Positions 1 to 8,582 of a stretch of DNA of 64,000 bases are shown one piece after another. Origin of the DNA: Mycolicibacterium tokaiense (GTDB lineage Bacteria > Actinomycetota > Actinomycetes > Mycobacteriales > Mycobacteriaceae); NCBI RefSeq assembly GCF_010725885.1, contig NZ_AP022600.1, positions 3,162,001 to 3,226,000 on the forward strand, written 5' to 3'. Positions within the stretch are counted from its first letter, which is position 1. Each line of letters opens with the position of its first letter. The position numbers and the translations under genes are program-made. The notes beneath the pieces are model-generated. The model was not told where the DNA came from. It did not search any database and saw only the letters and a program-made list of their open reading frames with translations.

Positions 1-466
1 CGGTGTTCCACGGGTTGCGCGTGACGCCGGTGCGGGGAGAATTACCGACTGCCTTCCACCCGAACTCAGGAGTGGTGGTGCGACCGACGATTACCGTGCC
101 TGCGTTCTCGAGTCGAGACACCATCGGTGACGACACGGGTGCTGGGTCGTCGCTCGTGGTCAACGACCCTTTCCAGCACGGCTCGCCGGCAATGTACATG
201 TTGTCCTTGGCAGCGATCGGGACTCCGTGCAGTGGGCCGCGGACGCGTCCCCCACGCACTTCGGTTTCGCGTTGCGCCGCCACTGCCAGTGCGCGCTCCG
301 GCATCAGCGCGGCGTAGGCGTTCAGGCGCGGCTCCTCTCGGCGCGCAATCGCCAGAGCGCACTCGGCGAGCTGCACCGGGGACAGTTCTCCGGCGGCGAC
401 CCGCCGCCCCAGCGACACCCCGCTGGAGGCTGTGTATTCGTCCAGGCTGATCTCGCTGAAGGTCAT
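1..466 (-). CDS. Amidase signature family protein, N-terminal 155 residues (runs off left edge)
   Basis: The minus strand from 466 is open to the edge and encodes the N-terminus of an amidase signature enzyme. The motif GVPIAAKDN at about residues 81-89 carries the first Lys (K87) of the Ser-cisSer-Lys triad. It is followed by a TPEFGWK block typical of the family; the Gly/Ser-rich core lies beyond the window. Members hydrolyse carboxamides to acid plus ammonia. The ATG overlaps the aminotransferase stop as ATGA, so the two are translationally coupled as the last genes of a five-gene operon. The substrate is unknown. It is incomplete only because of the window edge. Confidence 0.88.
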   Translation of the reverse strand, partial: MTFSEISLDEYTASSGVSLGRRVAAGELSPVQLAECALAIARREEPRLNAYAALMPERALAVAAQRETEVRGGRVRGPLHGVPIAAKDNMYIAGEPCWKGSLTTSDDPAPVSSPMVSRLENAGTVIVGRTTTPEFGWKAVGNSPRTGVTRNPWNT

Positions 467-1554
467 CGCAGCGCCACCGTTCGCCAGGCCTTGCAGAAGG
501 TGTCCGCCCAGGCGGGCGGCACAGAGGTACTTATCTTCACGAACCGTTCTCCGAACATCGGGGACTGATAGGTCCCGGGCCGGATGAAAACCCCGGTTTG
601 GGCGAGGATCTGGTCACACAGGTCATCGGAGGTCCATCCGGTATCGGTGAGGTCGACGGCCAGGAAGTTGCCCTGAGACCGGGGCACCACCACCGAGCCC
701 ACGCCCGAGTCTGCGACCATGGCCTCGACGGTGTCGAGGTTGCGACGATTGACCTCACGCACCAGCGTCAACCAACGGTCCCGGACTCGCAGCCCCGCGA
801 TGGCCGCTCGTTGCGCCTGGATCCCTGCACCCAGAGGATTCGCCGGAACGGCCATCACCTCCGCGAGCAGCTCCGGTGACGCCACCACCGCGCCGACGCG
901 GAGTCCCGCCAGCCCCAACCACTTCGAGAAGCTGTAGGTGGTGAAGGTGCGCTCCGGGTAGAGCGTTGCCGCCAAGGTGTGTGCGTCGGCGAAGTGGCGG
1001 TAGGTGGCGTCGTGAATCAGGTACGAGTCGGATGCCCGGGCCACCTCCACGATGTCGGCGAGTTCTTTGGCGGTGTAGGAACTGCCGAGCGGGTTCAGTG
1101 GGTCGATCAGGTAGATCAACGAGCATGGTTCGATCACGGTGGCGATCTGTGCGGCGGTCAGCAGCGCGCGGGGTTGCTCGAACACCGGGAGCGTGGTCAC
1201 CTGCACGCCGCCCAGGCCGACGAACCGGGCCGGCCACGGCCATCCTGGGTCACTGGTGATCAGCCGGGAGATTCGCGGCGCCAGAGTCATACAGAGGTGG
1301 TGCAAGCCGGCTACCGCACCGTCGAGCACCCACGCGTCGAATCCGGGCAACTCCAGATCAGCCACGATGAGTTCACGTAGTTCGGTGAATCCCGCCGAGG
1401 GGGCGTATACCTGGAACTCGTGCCTGCGGGTGCTCTCGGCCAGCGCGGCCAGCACCTCGGGGGCTGGCTCCAGGTGGGTGGTGTTCTGACCCATCCAGAT
1501 CACATCGTCCCGGCCGAGCAGCTCCTCGAACGACGGCAATGCCGGGCTGGTCAT
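463..1554 (-). CDS. PLP-dependent class I/II aminotransferase
   Basis: This 363-residue protein has a fold-type I aminotransferase pattern. DPLNPLG near residue 151 carries the NPxG loop, HDATYR near 181 supplies the Asp that contacts the pyridine nitrogen, and YSFSKWLGL ends the PLP site with Lys at about 211. The ATG at 1554 overlaps the upstream stop as ATGA; an open frame extends further 5' but only as a shadow of the neighbouring gene. It likely transfers an amino group from a catabolic intermediate made by the neighbouring hydrolases. The substrate cannot be read from sequence. Confidence 0.87.
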   Translation of the reverse strand: MTSPALPSFEELLGRDDVIWMGQNTTHLEPAPEVLAALAESTRRHEFQVYAPSAGFTELRELIVADLELPGFDAWVLDGAVAGLHHLCMTLAPRISRLITSDPGWPWPARFVGLGGVQVTTLPVFEQPRALLTAAQIATVIEPCSLIYLIDPLNPLGSSYTAKELADIVEVARASDSYLIHDATYRHFADAHTLAATLYPERTFTTYSFSKWLGLAGLRVGAVVASPELLAEVMAVPANPLGAGIQAQRAAIAGLRVRDRWLTLVREVNRRNLDTVEAMVADSGVGSVVVPRSQGNFLAVDLTDTGWTSDDLCDQILAQTGVFIRPGTYQSPMFGERFVKISTSVPPAWADTFCKAWRTVALR

Positions 1555-2522
1555 GTGACGACCCTTCCTTCGACGACTCGGGGCACACCATCGAAATAGA
1601 CAGTGGCGCTCCGCATTACGCAGTCCAGATGGGCGACGGCCGCCACGGTGCCGCCGTAGGCGATTGAATTGCCGAAAGCGATGTGGGCGCTGCCGAGGGA
1701 GGACTCGGTCTCCATCGCCACACCGCAGACCGAGCCCTGCGGGTTGAGCCCGATCGACACCTCGGCCAGGTTGGCCATCCGCGGATCGCCGCAACGCGCC
1801 ATCATCTCGGTCAGCCGGTCGGCCTCGTCGCCCTCGGTGGCGGTCAGAAGGCCGTCGCTCAGGTGCAGCACCGACAGAGCTGTGCAGGGGCCGGGTCCCA
1901 TGAAGAGGTAGTCAGCGTCTATCACCACGACCCCGGAGGAGGAGGCCTCCACCGGAGCGGTGCCGGACTCGATGTCCGGCGGTGCCATGTAGGTGCCGGG
2001 ATCGCGGGCGATTCCTGTGAGCGAGCGGCCTTTTCGTCCTCGGATTGATCCAGAGAGGTCGGTACCGGCAGGCGTGGTGATGCGGTAGGTGTCGGCGGTA
2101 TCCCAGAGTGCGGCGATGGTCCGGGTGGTGGCGGACAAAGCGTCGAAGTCGACGTCGTAGGGGCCGCCGAGGCGGAAGGTCTCGGCGGTGACGCCCGGCA
2201 TGGCCAGGTAGCGCCGGCCGGCGTCGGTGGCGTGTCTGCGGGCCTGGTTGGAACCGATGAACACCGAAGTGAGTTCTATGGCGGCGTCGGCGTCCAGCAG
2301 TGCCTGTGCCGCCTCGGTCGTCGGCTCCGAGCCCGGGATGTCGTAGCGGGGCGCGATCACCACCCGGGACCTGGCGTTGCGTTGATCGAGTCCGACGGCC
2401 AGCCCGGCGATGACGGCGGGGTCGGTGCCCTCATCGACCAGCAGTACCACGGTTTCATCGCTGCGGACACCCAAGCAGGTATCGAGAACCCGGGCGACGG
2501 TGCGGTCTGGGAGTGCGCGCAT
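1551..2522 (-). CDS. M29 aminopeptidase / NicX-like metalloenzyme
   Basis: This protein of about 323 residues resembles the M29 (AmpS/AmpT) fold. The same fold is used by the 2,5-dihydroxypyridine 5,6-dioxygenase NicX. The C-terminal ligands are visible: AHIAFG near residue 280 supplies a His and AHLDC near 298 supplies the HxD pair, ending in a typical VYFDG strand. Length fits NicX-like members better than classical M29 peptidases of about 400 residues. The ATG at 2522 lies 8 bases after the upstream stop; a TTG at 2528 is possible. Aminopeptidase and ring-cleaving dioxygenase cannot be separated here, but the catabolic neighbours make the latter plausible. Confidence 0.72.
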   Translation of the reverse strand: MRALPDRTVARVLDTCLGVRSDETVVLLVDEGTDPAVIAGLAVGLDQRNARSRVVIAPRYDIPGSEPTTEAAQALLDADAAIELTSVFIGSNQARRHATDAGRRYLAMPGVTAETFRLGGPYDVDFDALSATTRTIAALWDTADTYRITTPAGTDLSGSIRGRKGRSLTGIARDPGTYMAPPDIESGTAPVEASSSGVVVIDADYLFMGPGPCTALSVLHLSDGLLTATEGDEADRLTEMMARCGDPRMANLAEVSIGLNPQGSVCGVAMETESSLGSAHIAFGNSIAYGGTVAAVAHLDCVMRSATVYFDGVPRVVEGRVVT

Positions 2523-2529
2523 CGCCAAG

Positions 2530-3519
2530 CTACTCGGCCGCTGTCTCGGCGAGCGCCCTCACCGTGGCCAGGCGGGATTCAACAGTGTCGGTGGTCGGGA
2601 ACGCAGCAAAGCAATCAATGTCCAACTCCGCCATGGTCTTCAGGTGCTCGCGTACCACCGATTTGTCCCCGCACAATGACATCCGTCGGACGAAACTGTC
2701 TGGTAGGAGCCCCGCCGCGGACTTGGCTTCCTGGAACTCTCCGCCGCCGTAGGACGATTTCACCCTCTGCGCGATGTCGTCCGGCAGCCCGGCGAGGCGG
2801 CAGTACTCCGGGGCGGTCTGCGGGAACCATGCGGCGATGCTGCGGCCGGCTTCCAGCGCGTATTCCTCGTCATCGCTGACGGCTCCGTAGCCGAACACGG
2901 TGATGGACGGGCGCTTGTCGCGACCGGCCTTCTCGGCGCCGCGTTCGATGTGGCTGAGGGCGTATTGCAGACCGTCGGGGTGCAGACCGGCCAGCAGGAT
3001 GATGCCGTCCGCGATGCGCCCGGCCATCTCGAGGGTCCTGGGGCCGCTGGCGGAGACGTAGAGGGGGATCTGTGCAGGGGTGCCATGCCGGACGTGGGCG
3101 TGGTCGAGGCTGAAGCCGTGGGCGTCCCACGAGACCTCTTCACCCGACCAGAGTCGCCGGGTGGCGGTGATGGCATCCTCCAACACCGCCAGCTTTGCTG
3201 GTTTGTGGCCCAGGGCGAGCAGCGGGCGGTCACCGGCGCCGATGCCGTAGCGGAACCGCCCGTGGGAGATCTCCTTTTGGGTCAGGGCGGCGACGGCCCC
3301 GACTGCCGGATGCCGGGTGACCGGGTTGGTGACCGCTGTGCCGATGGACATGGTGGTGCTGTTCAGTGCCGCCAGGGTGGCGAAGGAGTAGCAGCACTTG
3401 GCGTGTAGTGACGAGTCGGTGAGCCAGAGTTGATCGACGCCCCAGCCTTCCATCTCGCTGACGATGCCGCCGAATTCATCTGCGGTGTAAACGGGTTGGA
3501 GAGCAGCTCCCACAAGCAT
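2530..3519 (-). CDS. LLM-class (luciferase-like) flavin/F420-dependent oxidoreductase
   Basis: The 329-residue TIM-barrel protein matches the luciferase-like monooxygenase superfamily. It has an early GVDQLWLTDS strand, a TAVTNPVTRHPAV segment, a GRFRYGIGAGD block near residue 95, and a PLYVSASGPRTLEMAGRIAD stretch near 150. Mycobacterial members often use F420; others are FMNH2 monooxygenases. Cofactor choice cannot be settled from sequence. The ATG at 3519 follows an AAGGA-type site. It lies 29 bases after the M20 gene and is part of the same operon. Confidence 0.87.
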   Translation of the reverse strand: MLVGAALQPVYTADEFGGIVSEMEGWGVDQLWLTDSSLHAKCCYSFATLAALNSTTMSIGTAVTNPVTRHPAVGAVAALTQKEISHGRFRYGIGAGDRPLLALGHKPAKLAVLEDAITATRRLWSGEEVSWDAHGFSLDHAHVRHGTPAQIPLYVSASGPRTLEMAGRIADGIILLAGLHPDGLQYALSHIERGAEKAGRDKRPSITVFGYGAVSDDEEYALEAGRSIAAWFPQTAPEYCRLAGLPDDIAQRVKSSYGGGEFQEAKSAAGLLPDSFVRRMSLCGDKSVVREHLKTMAELDIDCFAAFPTTDTVESRLATVRALAETAAE

Positions 3520-3548
3520 GATGTTGTCCTTATCTCGGTGTCTGGTAA

Positions 3549-4754
3549 TCAGGCTCCGGCGCCCAGGCTCAGGGCAGCGAACACGGCGTAGGCGCGGGTG
3601 GCTTCCACGATCTCGTCCACTGTCAGGTGTTCGTTGGCAGCGTAAGCGCTTTCGGCGCCCGGGCCGAAGATGATCGTGGGTACCTTATGCCCGACGCTGG
3701 AGGTGTCGCCCAGCCAGTTGCCCACCGATACCGGTGATTGGTGTCCACGTACCGATGCGAGCGCGCGGATCATCGTGGTGGCCACCTCGTCATCGCGACT
3801 GACGAGGTAACCGTCTTTGACGTCGACGAGTTCGACGTCGGCCTTGAACCGGGGATCGCGCATTGCGGCGGCCGCCAGGCAGCGGTCGATCTCGGCGCGA
3901 ACCTCTTCGATGGTGACGCCGGGCTGTGGGCGGCAGTCAACCCGGATGACGCACTCGTCCGGGATCATCGACGGCCCGCCCGGCGGCAGCCCGCCGTACA
4001 CGCGGCCGGGCGCCATGAAGGTCTCCGGGCCGAACAAATCGAGTACCCACTCTTCGAGCTGCGGCTCCAGCTTCGACGCATCGAGCTCGATGATGGCGTG
4101 TGCAGCAAGGAGATTGGCATTGATCGCGGCTGGCTTGTGGCAGGTGTGCGCGCTGAGGCCGCGCACCGTGATGTCGAAGTAGTACCGGCCGCGGTGGCCC
4201 AGGTAGATCTGGCTGCCCGAGCACTCGCCGAGCACAGCCAGGTCGGCGGGATGGTGAGCGAAGTACTCGATGGCGCCCAACTGGTCACCCATGTGATCGG
4301 CGACGCCGGCGAACGCCAGTCGTCCGTTGAGGGGAATTTTGCTGGCGCGCAGTGCTTCCATGGCAATCACCTGGCACACCAGGGCTGCTTTCATGTCCAT
4401 GATGCCCTGGCCGTAGATCGAACCGTCGATCAGGGCACCCGAGAACGGTTCCGTGACCGTCCAGCCATGTGACGGTGGCTTGGTGTCGAGGTGGCCGGTC
4501 AGTACGACGGTCCGACCGCCGGTGCCGAAATCGAGGTGCCCGGTGGCGTTCGGGCGGTCGGGAAGGACCGGTTGCAGTGCCGCGCCATCGAAGCCGGAGG
4601 CGTGCATCATGTCTACGAGGTAGGCCGCAAAGGCGCCTTCATCGCCCAGGACGCTGGGAATCCGGCAGATTGCCTGCACGGTGGTGACGAGTCGATCGAT
4701 GTCGATGTGCTCGTCGATGATGGCCAGAGTCTGTTCTTCGGATTCCGCGATCAC
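3549..4754 (-). CDS. M20/ArgE-DapE-type metallohydrolase with altered catalytic motif
   Basis: This 401-residue protein has the M20 pattern: GHLDTKPP (metal His and catalytic Asp), GQGIMDMKAAL (bridging Asp), LGECSGS (acidic ligand) and a C-terminal ligand region with GPGAES. At the position of the usual DEExG, holding the general-base Glu and a metal Glu, it reads ADHMGDQLG, so both glutamates appear lost. GTG at 4754 was chosen because AAAGGAGGA lies about 6 bases upstream; the longer upstream frame has no such support. It is the first gene of the catabolic operon and divergent from the transporter. It may act on an N-acyl or N-carbamoyl amide. Confidence 0.82.
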   Translation of the reverse strand: MIAESEEQTLAIIDEHIDIDRLVTTVQAICRIPSVLGDEGAFAAYLVDMMHASGFDGAALQPVLPDRPNATGHLDFGTGGRTVVLTGHLDTKPPSHGWTVTEPFSGALIDGSIYGQGIMDMKAALVCQVIAMEALRASKIPLNGRLAFAGVADHMGDQLGAIEYFAHHPADLAVLGECSGSQIYLGHRGRYYFDITVRGLSAHTCHKPAAINANLLAAHAIIELDASKLEPQLEEWVLDLFGPETFMAPGRVYGGLPPGGPSMIPDECVIRVDCRPQPGVTIEEVRAEIDRCLAAAAMRDPRFKADVELVDVKDGYLVSRDDEVATTMIRALASVRGHQSPVSVGNWLGDTSSVGHKVPTIIFGPGAESAYAANEHLTVDEIVEATRAYAVFAALSLGAGA

Positions 4755-4973
4755 GCCGTGTTCCTCCTTTATTAACGACAATATATGAGCAATGCCAGGT
4801 CGGGTCAAGCGGAACGGAGAAGCCGAAAAATCCGCTTTAGCAGCTTGTTTGGCAGGTAAGCGTGGACGTAACACAAGCTTTTCATGTACGAAACCACACG
4901 CACTCTGCCAGATTGAATACTATCGTCAAGATTCGAACCGCAAGGTCCACGTCACTTGGAGGAGTTCCCGAGC
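4755..4973. promoter_or_regulatory. Divergent promoter region of the catabolic and transporter operons
   Basis: These 219 bases separate two outward-facing operons and must hold both promoters. The region is AT-richer than its flanks, with an ATTAACGACAATATAT block near 4771-4786 just upstream of the M20 GTG start and a TTGAATACTATCG stretch near 4912-4924. The GntR protein encoded at 7768-8484 is the obvious candidate regulator. I see no unambiguous palindromic GntR operator. No gene is apparent. Confidence 0.55.
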
Positions 4974-6083
4974 ATGAACAAACACGTCTGGGCTGCCGTC
5001 AGTGCAGCCACCGCATCCGCTCTGGTCCTGGCCGGCTGTTCCTCCGGTTCCGGCTCGAGCCCGAGTTCGGAGAGCGCGACCGCAGCCGTCGACGGTGCCA
5101 CGCCGGCGACGCTGATGCTGCCCTTCCCGCGGGGCATCTTCTGGACGCCGCTGATGGTGGCCGAGGAGCAGGGTTACTTCGCGGACCAAGGGCTCGACCT
5201 CAGCATCGAGGAGGCGGACGGATCGGGTTTCGTGACACAGCAATTGATCGCCGGTAACGTCGATTTCGGCTTCTCCGGCGCGGCCAGCGCTGTGGTGGCG
5301 GCTGAGACGGATCCCAACATCCGCATCCCGATGTGCTACCCGGCCAGCAACATCTTCATCATCGTCACACCCGAGGGCTCCGATGTGGCCTCAGTGGCAG
5401 ACCTTCGTGGCAAGACTCTCGGCATCACCGAAGCGGGTGGTGGTGAGGAACCCATTGTCAACGCCGCGCTGGCCGAGTCCGGGCTGACGCCCAATGGTGA
5501 TGTCACACTGCTACCCATCGGCGGAGCGGGCCCGCAGTCGCTGACGGCCCTACAGGACGGAACGGTTGACGCCTACGCCACCAGCTTCGCCGATCTGGCC
5601 ACCTTTACCGCCGCGGGAAACAAGTTCACCGACATCACCCCCGAATCCCTGAACGTGATTCCGGGCGATTGTCTGGTGAGCACCGCCGCCGCACTGGAGG
5701 ATCCGGCGAAACGGGAGATCGCAGTCAAGATCGCCCGCGCCTTCGCCATGGGCGCGGCATTCACTGACGCCAATCCCGAGGGCGCACTGGACATCGTGTG
5801 CAAGACGGTGCCCGAGGAGTGCACCGACATGAACTACGCCCAGGTGTACTTCGACGAGGTGCGGCGCTACGCGGGCAGCTACGACCCGGCCACACCGTAC
5901 GGTGCGGTGAGCGCGGAAGGCTGGCAGACCACTGTCGACGTGCTGACCGACTCGGGTGTCATAAAGGGCTCAGCTGATCCCGTTGCGATGGGTTCCGGTG
6001 ACGACATCACCAGCCTGCAGCAGGAGTACTCCGAGATCGACCTTCCCGCCGTGCAAGAACATGCGCAGCAGTATGCCCCGTGA
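4974..6083 (+). CDS. ABC transporter substrate-binding lipoprotein, NMT1/THI5 (SsuA/TauA) type
   Basis: This 369-residue exported protein has a lipobox LAGC with Cys at about residue 22, followed by a Ser/Gly-rich linker. The mature part matches the NMT1/THI5-like family: FPRGIFWTPLMVAEEQGYF near residue 51, then DGSGFVTQQLIAGNVDFGFSG. Family members bind nitrate, sulfonates, taurine, pyrimidines or aromatic acids. The ATG at 4974 has GGAGGAG about 8 bases upstream. It heads the transporter operon and probably captures the compound degraded by the divergent enzymes. Confidence 0.92.
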   Translation: MNKHVWAAVSAATASALVLAGCSSGSGSSPSSESATAAVDGATPATLMLPFPRGIFWTPLMVAEEQGYFADQGLDLSIEEADGSGFVTQQLIAGNVDFGFSGAASAVVAAETDPNIRIPMCYPASNIFIIVTPEGSDVASVADLRGKTLGITEAGGGEEPIVNAALAESGLTPNGDVTLLPIGGAGPQSLTALQDGTVDAYATSFADLATFTAAGNKFTDITPESLNVIPGDCLVSTAAALEDPAKREIAVKIARAFAMGAAFTDANPEGALDIVCKTVPEECTDMNYAQVYFDEVRRYAGSYDPATPYGAVSAEGWQTTVDVLTDSGVIKGSADPVAMGSGDDITSLQQEYSEIDLPAVQEHAQQYAP

Positions 6084-6885
6084 TTTCAGCCCGACCCGCG
6101 TCGCTGCTCGAGCCTCACAGGCCACTGGTTCGGCGATCCGGGTCGCCGGGGTGACCAAGGTCTACAACAGCGACAGTGGACCGGTGGCCGCGCTGGACCG
6201 TATCGATCTCGACATCGCCGAAGGCGAGTTCGTCTCGCTACTCGGGCCCAGCGGCTGCGGAAAGTCGACCCTGTTGCACATCGTCGCAGGCCTTACCGAC
6301 GCGTCCTCTGGCAACGTCGACATCGCCGGTTCGCCCGCCAAGGCGGATCGCACCGATGTCTCGATCATGCTCCAGCGGCCGGTGTTGTTCCCGTGGAAGA
6401 ACGTTCTGGAGAACGTGTTGCTGCCGGCCAAGGTGCAGAGACGGTCCCCGGCCGAGGCCAAGGACGCGGCCATGCACTTTCTGGAACTCACCGGGTTGGC
6501 CGATTTCGCCACCAAACAGGTGTGGGAACTGTCCGGCGGCATGAAGCAGCGGGTGAGTCTGGCCCGGGCGTTGGCCACCGACCCACCGGTACTGCTGATG
6601 GACGAACCGTTCTCGGCGCTCGACGAATTCACCAGGGAGCGTCTCAATGTGGAGCTCGCCCGGCTACATGACGAAAACGGTCGCACCACACTGTTCGTCA
6701 CCCACAACATCGCCGAAGCGGTGTTCCTGTCAGACCGAATCGTCACCATGCGGCCGCGACCCGGTGGGGTGGTGGATGTCGTGGACATCGCGCTGCCCAG
6801 GCCGCGCACGACGGCGCAGGCCACCTCAGCGGCGTCCGCGGAGTTGGCGGTCAAAGTGCGCGACTCGATCAGCGCGTATCTGTAG
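6073..6885 (+). CDS. ABC transporter ATP-binding protein (SsuB/TauB type)
   Basis: The nucleotide-binding subunit shows Walker A GPSGCGKST, a Q-loop at LQRPVLFPW, signature LSGGMKQR, Walker B VLLMDEPF and the switch His in THN. With the ATG at 6073 it is 270 residues and overlaps the lipoprotein stop by 11 bases; an in-frame ATG at 6061 is also possible. Overlap and order (binding protein, ATPase, permease) show one importer. The closest families are nitrate/sulfonate/pyrimidine importers. It energises uptake at the cytoplasmic face. Confidence 0.93.
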   Translation: MPRDFSPTRVAARASQATGSAIRVAGVTKVYNSDSGPVAALDRIDLDIAEGEFVSLLGPSGCGKSTLLHIVAGLTDASSGNVDIAGSPAKADRTDVSIMLQRPVLFPWKNVLENVLLPAKVQRRSPAEAKDAAMHFLELTGLADFATKQVWELSGGMKQRVSLARALATDPPVLLMDEPFSALDEFTRERLNVELARLHDENGRTTLFVTHNIAEAVFLSDRIVTMRPRPGGVVDVVDIALPRPRTTAQATSAASAELAVKVRDSISAYL

Positions 6886-6917
6886 ATCCCGAGAACCCAA
6901 ATGTGTAAGGAGCAGTT

Positions 6918-7751
6918 ATGAGCTCGGCGCTCTCGTCGGAACCTGAAGCCACCGTACGCGAAGCGGACGCTCTGCCACGTCGGAGACGTGGATCGTCGAT
7001 GTGGCGGTCTGTGTGGCCACCCACGGCGGTGATCCTGATGGTCCTCGCGATCTGGGAGGGCGTCGTCGGTTTCGGCATGGTGAACCCGATCATCCTGCCG
7101 CCCCCGTCGGCCATCGCCACCAGCCTGGCAGCGATGGTGACCGAACCCTTCTTCTGGGAGGCCGCACAAGCCACCATGACCGAGACGTTGGTCGGGTTTG
7201 TGATCGGCATCGTCACCGCCTGGGTGCTGGGCACGTTGCTCGGGATGTCGGATCTGGCCCGCCGTGCGCTGTACCCGATCGTTGTGGCGTTCCAGATCAC
7301 TCCGCGCATCGCGTTCGCGCCGATCTTCCTGACCTGGTTCGGGTTCGGGCTCGAGTCGAAGATTGTGATGGCAGCAACCATCTGTTTCTTTCCGCTGCTA
7401 CTCAATGTGTTGGTAGGCATGGAGACGGTGGACCGTGATGCCCGGACCCTGATGCGTTCATTCGGCGCCAGTCGCTGGCAGGAGTACCGGGAGCTGACCT
7501 TGCCTTCGTCACTGCCCCTGATCCTCGCAGGTATCAAGAATGCGGTGACGTTGGCATTGATCGGCGCCATCGTGGCCGAGTTCGTGGGTGCCTCCGTCGG
7601 AATGGGTGTGCTATCCAAGACGTTCAGTTTTCAGTTGGACGTCGCTTCCTCGTTCGCGGTGATCATCGCCCTGATGTTCTTCGGCCTGTTGCTCTACGGC
7701 CTTGTCGAATTGATCGACAAGAGGCTCGTGTATTGGCGCGATCGATCTTGA
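6918..7751 (+). CDS. ABC transporter permease (SsuC/TauC type)
   Basis: This is a 277-residue membrane protein with about six hydrophobic segments. The EAA loop is visible at MRSFGASRWQEYRELTLPSSLP, with the typical Gly about 8 residues past the Ala, which docks with the ATPase. The ATG at 6918 follows TAAGGAG. The Arg-rich N-terminus precedes the first membrane span near residue 33. It completes the NMT1-type importer with the two upstream genes. Confidence 0.93.
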   Translation: MSSALSSEPEATVREADALPRRRRGSSMWRSVWPPTAVILMVLAIWEGVVGFGMVNPIILPPPSAIATSLAAMVTEPFFWEAAQATMTETLVGFVIGIVTAWVLGTLLGMSDLARRALYPIVVAFQITPRIAFAPIFLTWFGFGLESKIVMAATICFFPLLLNVLVGMETVDRDARTLMRSFGASRWQEYRELTLPSSLPLILAGIKNAVTLALIGAIVAEFVGASVGMGVLSKTFSFQLDVASSFAVIIALMFFGLLLYGLVELIDKRLVYWRDRS

Positions 7752-7767
7752 TCCGAGCCCATCAACT

Positions 7768-8484
7768 ATGATCACCGGTTCATCGGCCGTGTCACGGTCG
7801 CCAGTTCCTCAGGACACGAGCGCAGGGCTTTCGATGGATCTTCAGCAGGTCAAAGACCGTGTCTACTACCGGCTCCGTGAGGACCTCATCTCCCAGGAGA
7901 TCCCGCCCGGCGCACCGCTCAAGGAGATCCCACTGTCCGAACGCTTCGGCGTGAGCAAAACCCCGATCCGGGAGGCTTTGGCGCGTCTCGAAAGTGACGG
8001 CCTCGTTGAGATCGCACCGTACCGCGGTGCCCGCGCCAAGTGGTACACCGCTCGTGACTTCGATCAGCTCTACGAGGCGCGGTTCGTCATTCAGGCTGAG
8101 TGCCTGCAGCGGATTACCGAGAATCCGACGTCCCCAGTGGCCGAGGAATTACGCCTGAACGTGCTGCGGTCCAAGGAACTGCTGGCCGCCGAGAAGTACG
8201 ACGACCTGGTCGCCGAGATCGATCGCTTCGACGACATTCTGTTCAGCGCCATCGACAATGACGTGCTGCGTGAAGTGATCGATCGAATCGCCACCCATTT
8301 CCGCCGGATCGGTAAACACACCATGACCGAGGCCCGGTTTGTGTCGTCGGTGAATGAGCACGACCAGATTGTCAAAGCTGCCCGCGACGGGAACCAGAAG
8401 CGGGCGCGGGATCGGTTACTGAAGCACAGTGACCACACCAAGTCAGATCTATTGGCGATGCTTCAGTCCGGTCAGGCAAGCTGA
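7768..8484 (+). CDS. GntR-family (FadR/FCD type) transcriptional regulator
   Basis: The protein has an N-terminal winged helix with the hallmark LSERFGVSKTPIREALARLESDGLV near residues 49-73. An alpha-helical FCD-like effector domain of about 150 residues follows, with scattered His/Asp metal-ligand candidates such as HFRRIGKH. It begins 16 bases after the permease, so it is probably co-transcribed with the transporter and controls the divergent promoters at 4755-4973. An ATG at 7834 would also give a complete HTH. FCD regulators usually bind small carboxylates; the ligand is unknown. Confidence 0.9.
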   Translation: MITGSSAVSRSPVPQDTSAGLSMDLQQVKDRVYYRLREDLISQEIPPGAPLKEIPLSERFGVSKTPIREALARLESDGLVEIAPYRGARAKWYTARDFDQLYEARFVIQAECLQRITENPTSPVAEELRLNVLRSKELLAAEKYDDLVAEIDRFDDILFSAIDNDVLREVIDRIATHFRRIGKHTMTEARFVSSVNEHDQIVKAARDGNQKRARDRLLKHSDHTKSDLLAMLQSGQAS

Positions 8485-8522
8485 ACATTTCATCGAACCC
8501 GCGTTGGCGGCAACTGGGCGCA

Positions 8523-8538
8523 TGTGACTCAAGTCACA
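8523..8538. promoter_or_regulatory. Perfect CRP/Cmr-type operator TGTGA-N6-TCACA
   Basis: TGTGACTCAAGTCACA is a 7-bp inverted repeat around CA. It matches the consensus TGTGA-N6-TCACA used by mycobacterial CRP (Rv3676 family) exactly. It lies 44 bases before the UsfY-like ATG. A plausible -10, TACGAT at 8546-8551, would put its centre near -27, which fits repression or an unmapped alternative start better than classical activation. Confidence 0.65.
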
Positions 8539-8582
8539 GTGCGCGTACGATGGACTCATCTCTCAACGAGAGGAGAGGTGAC

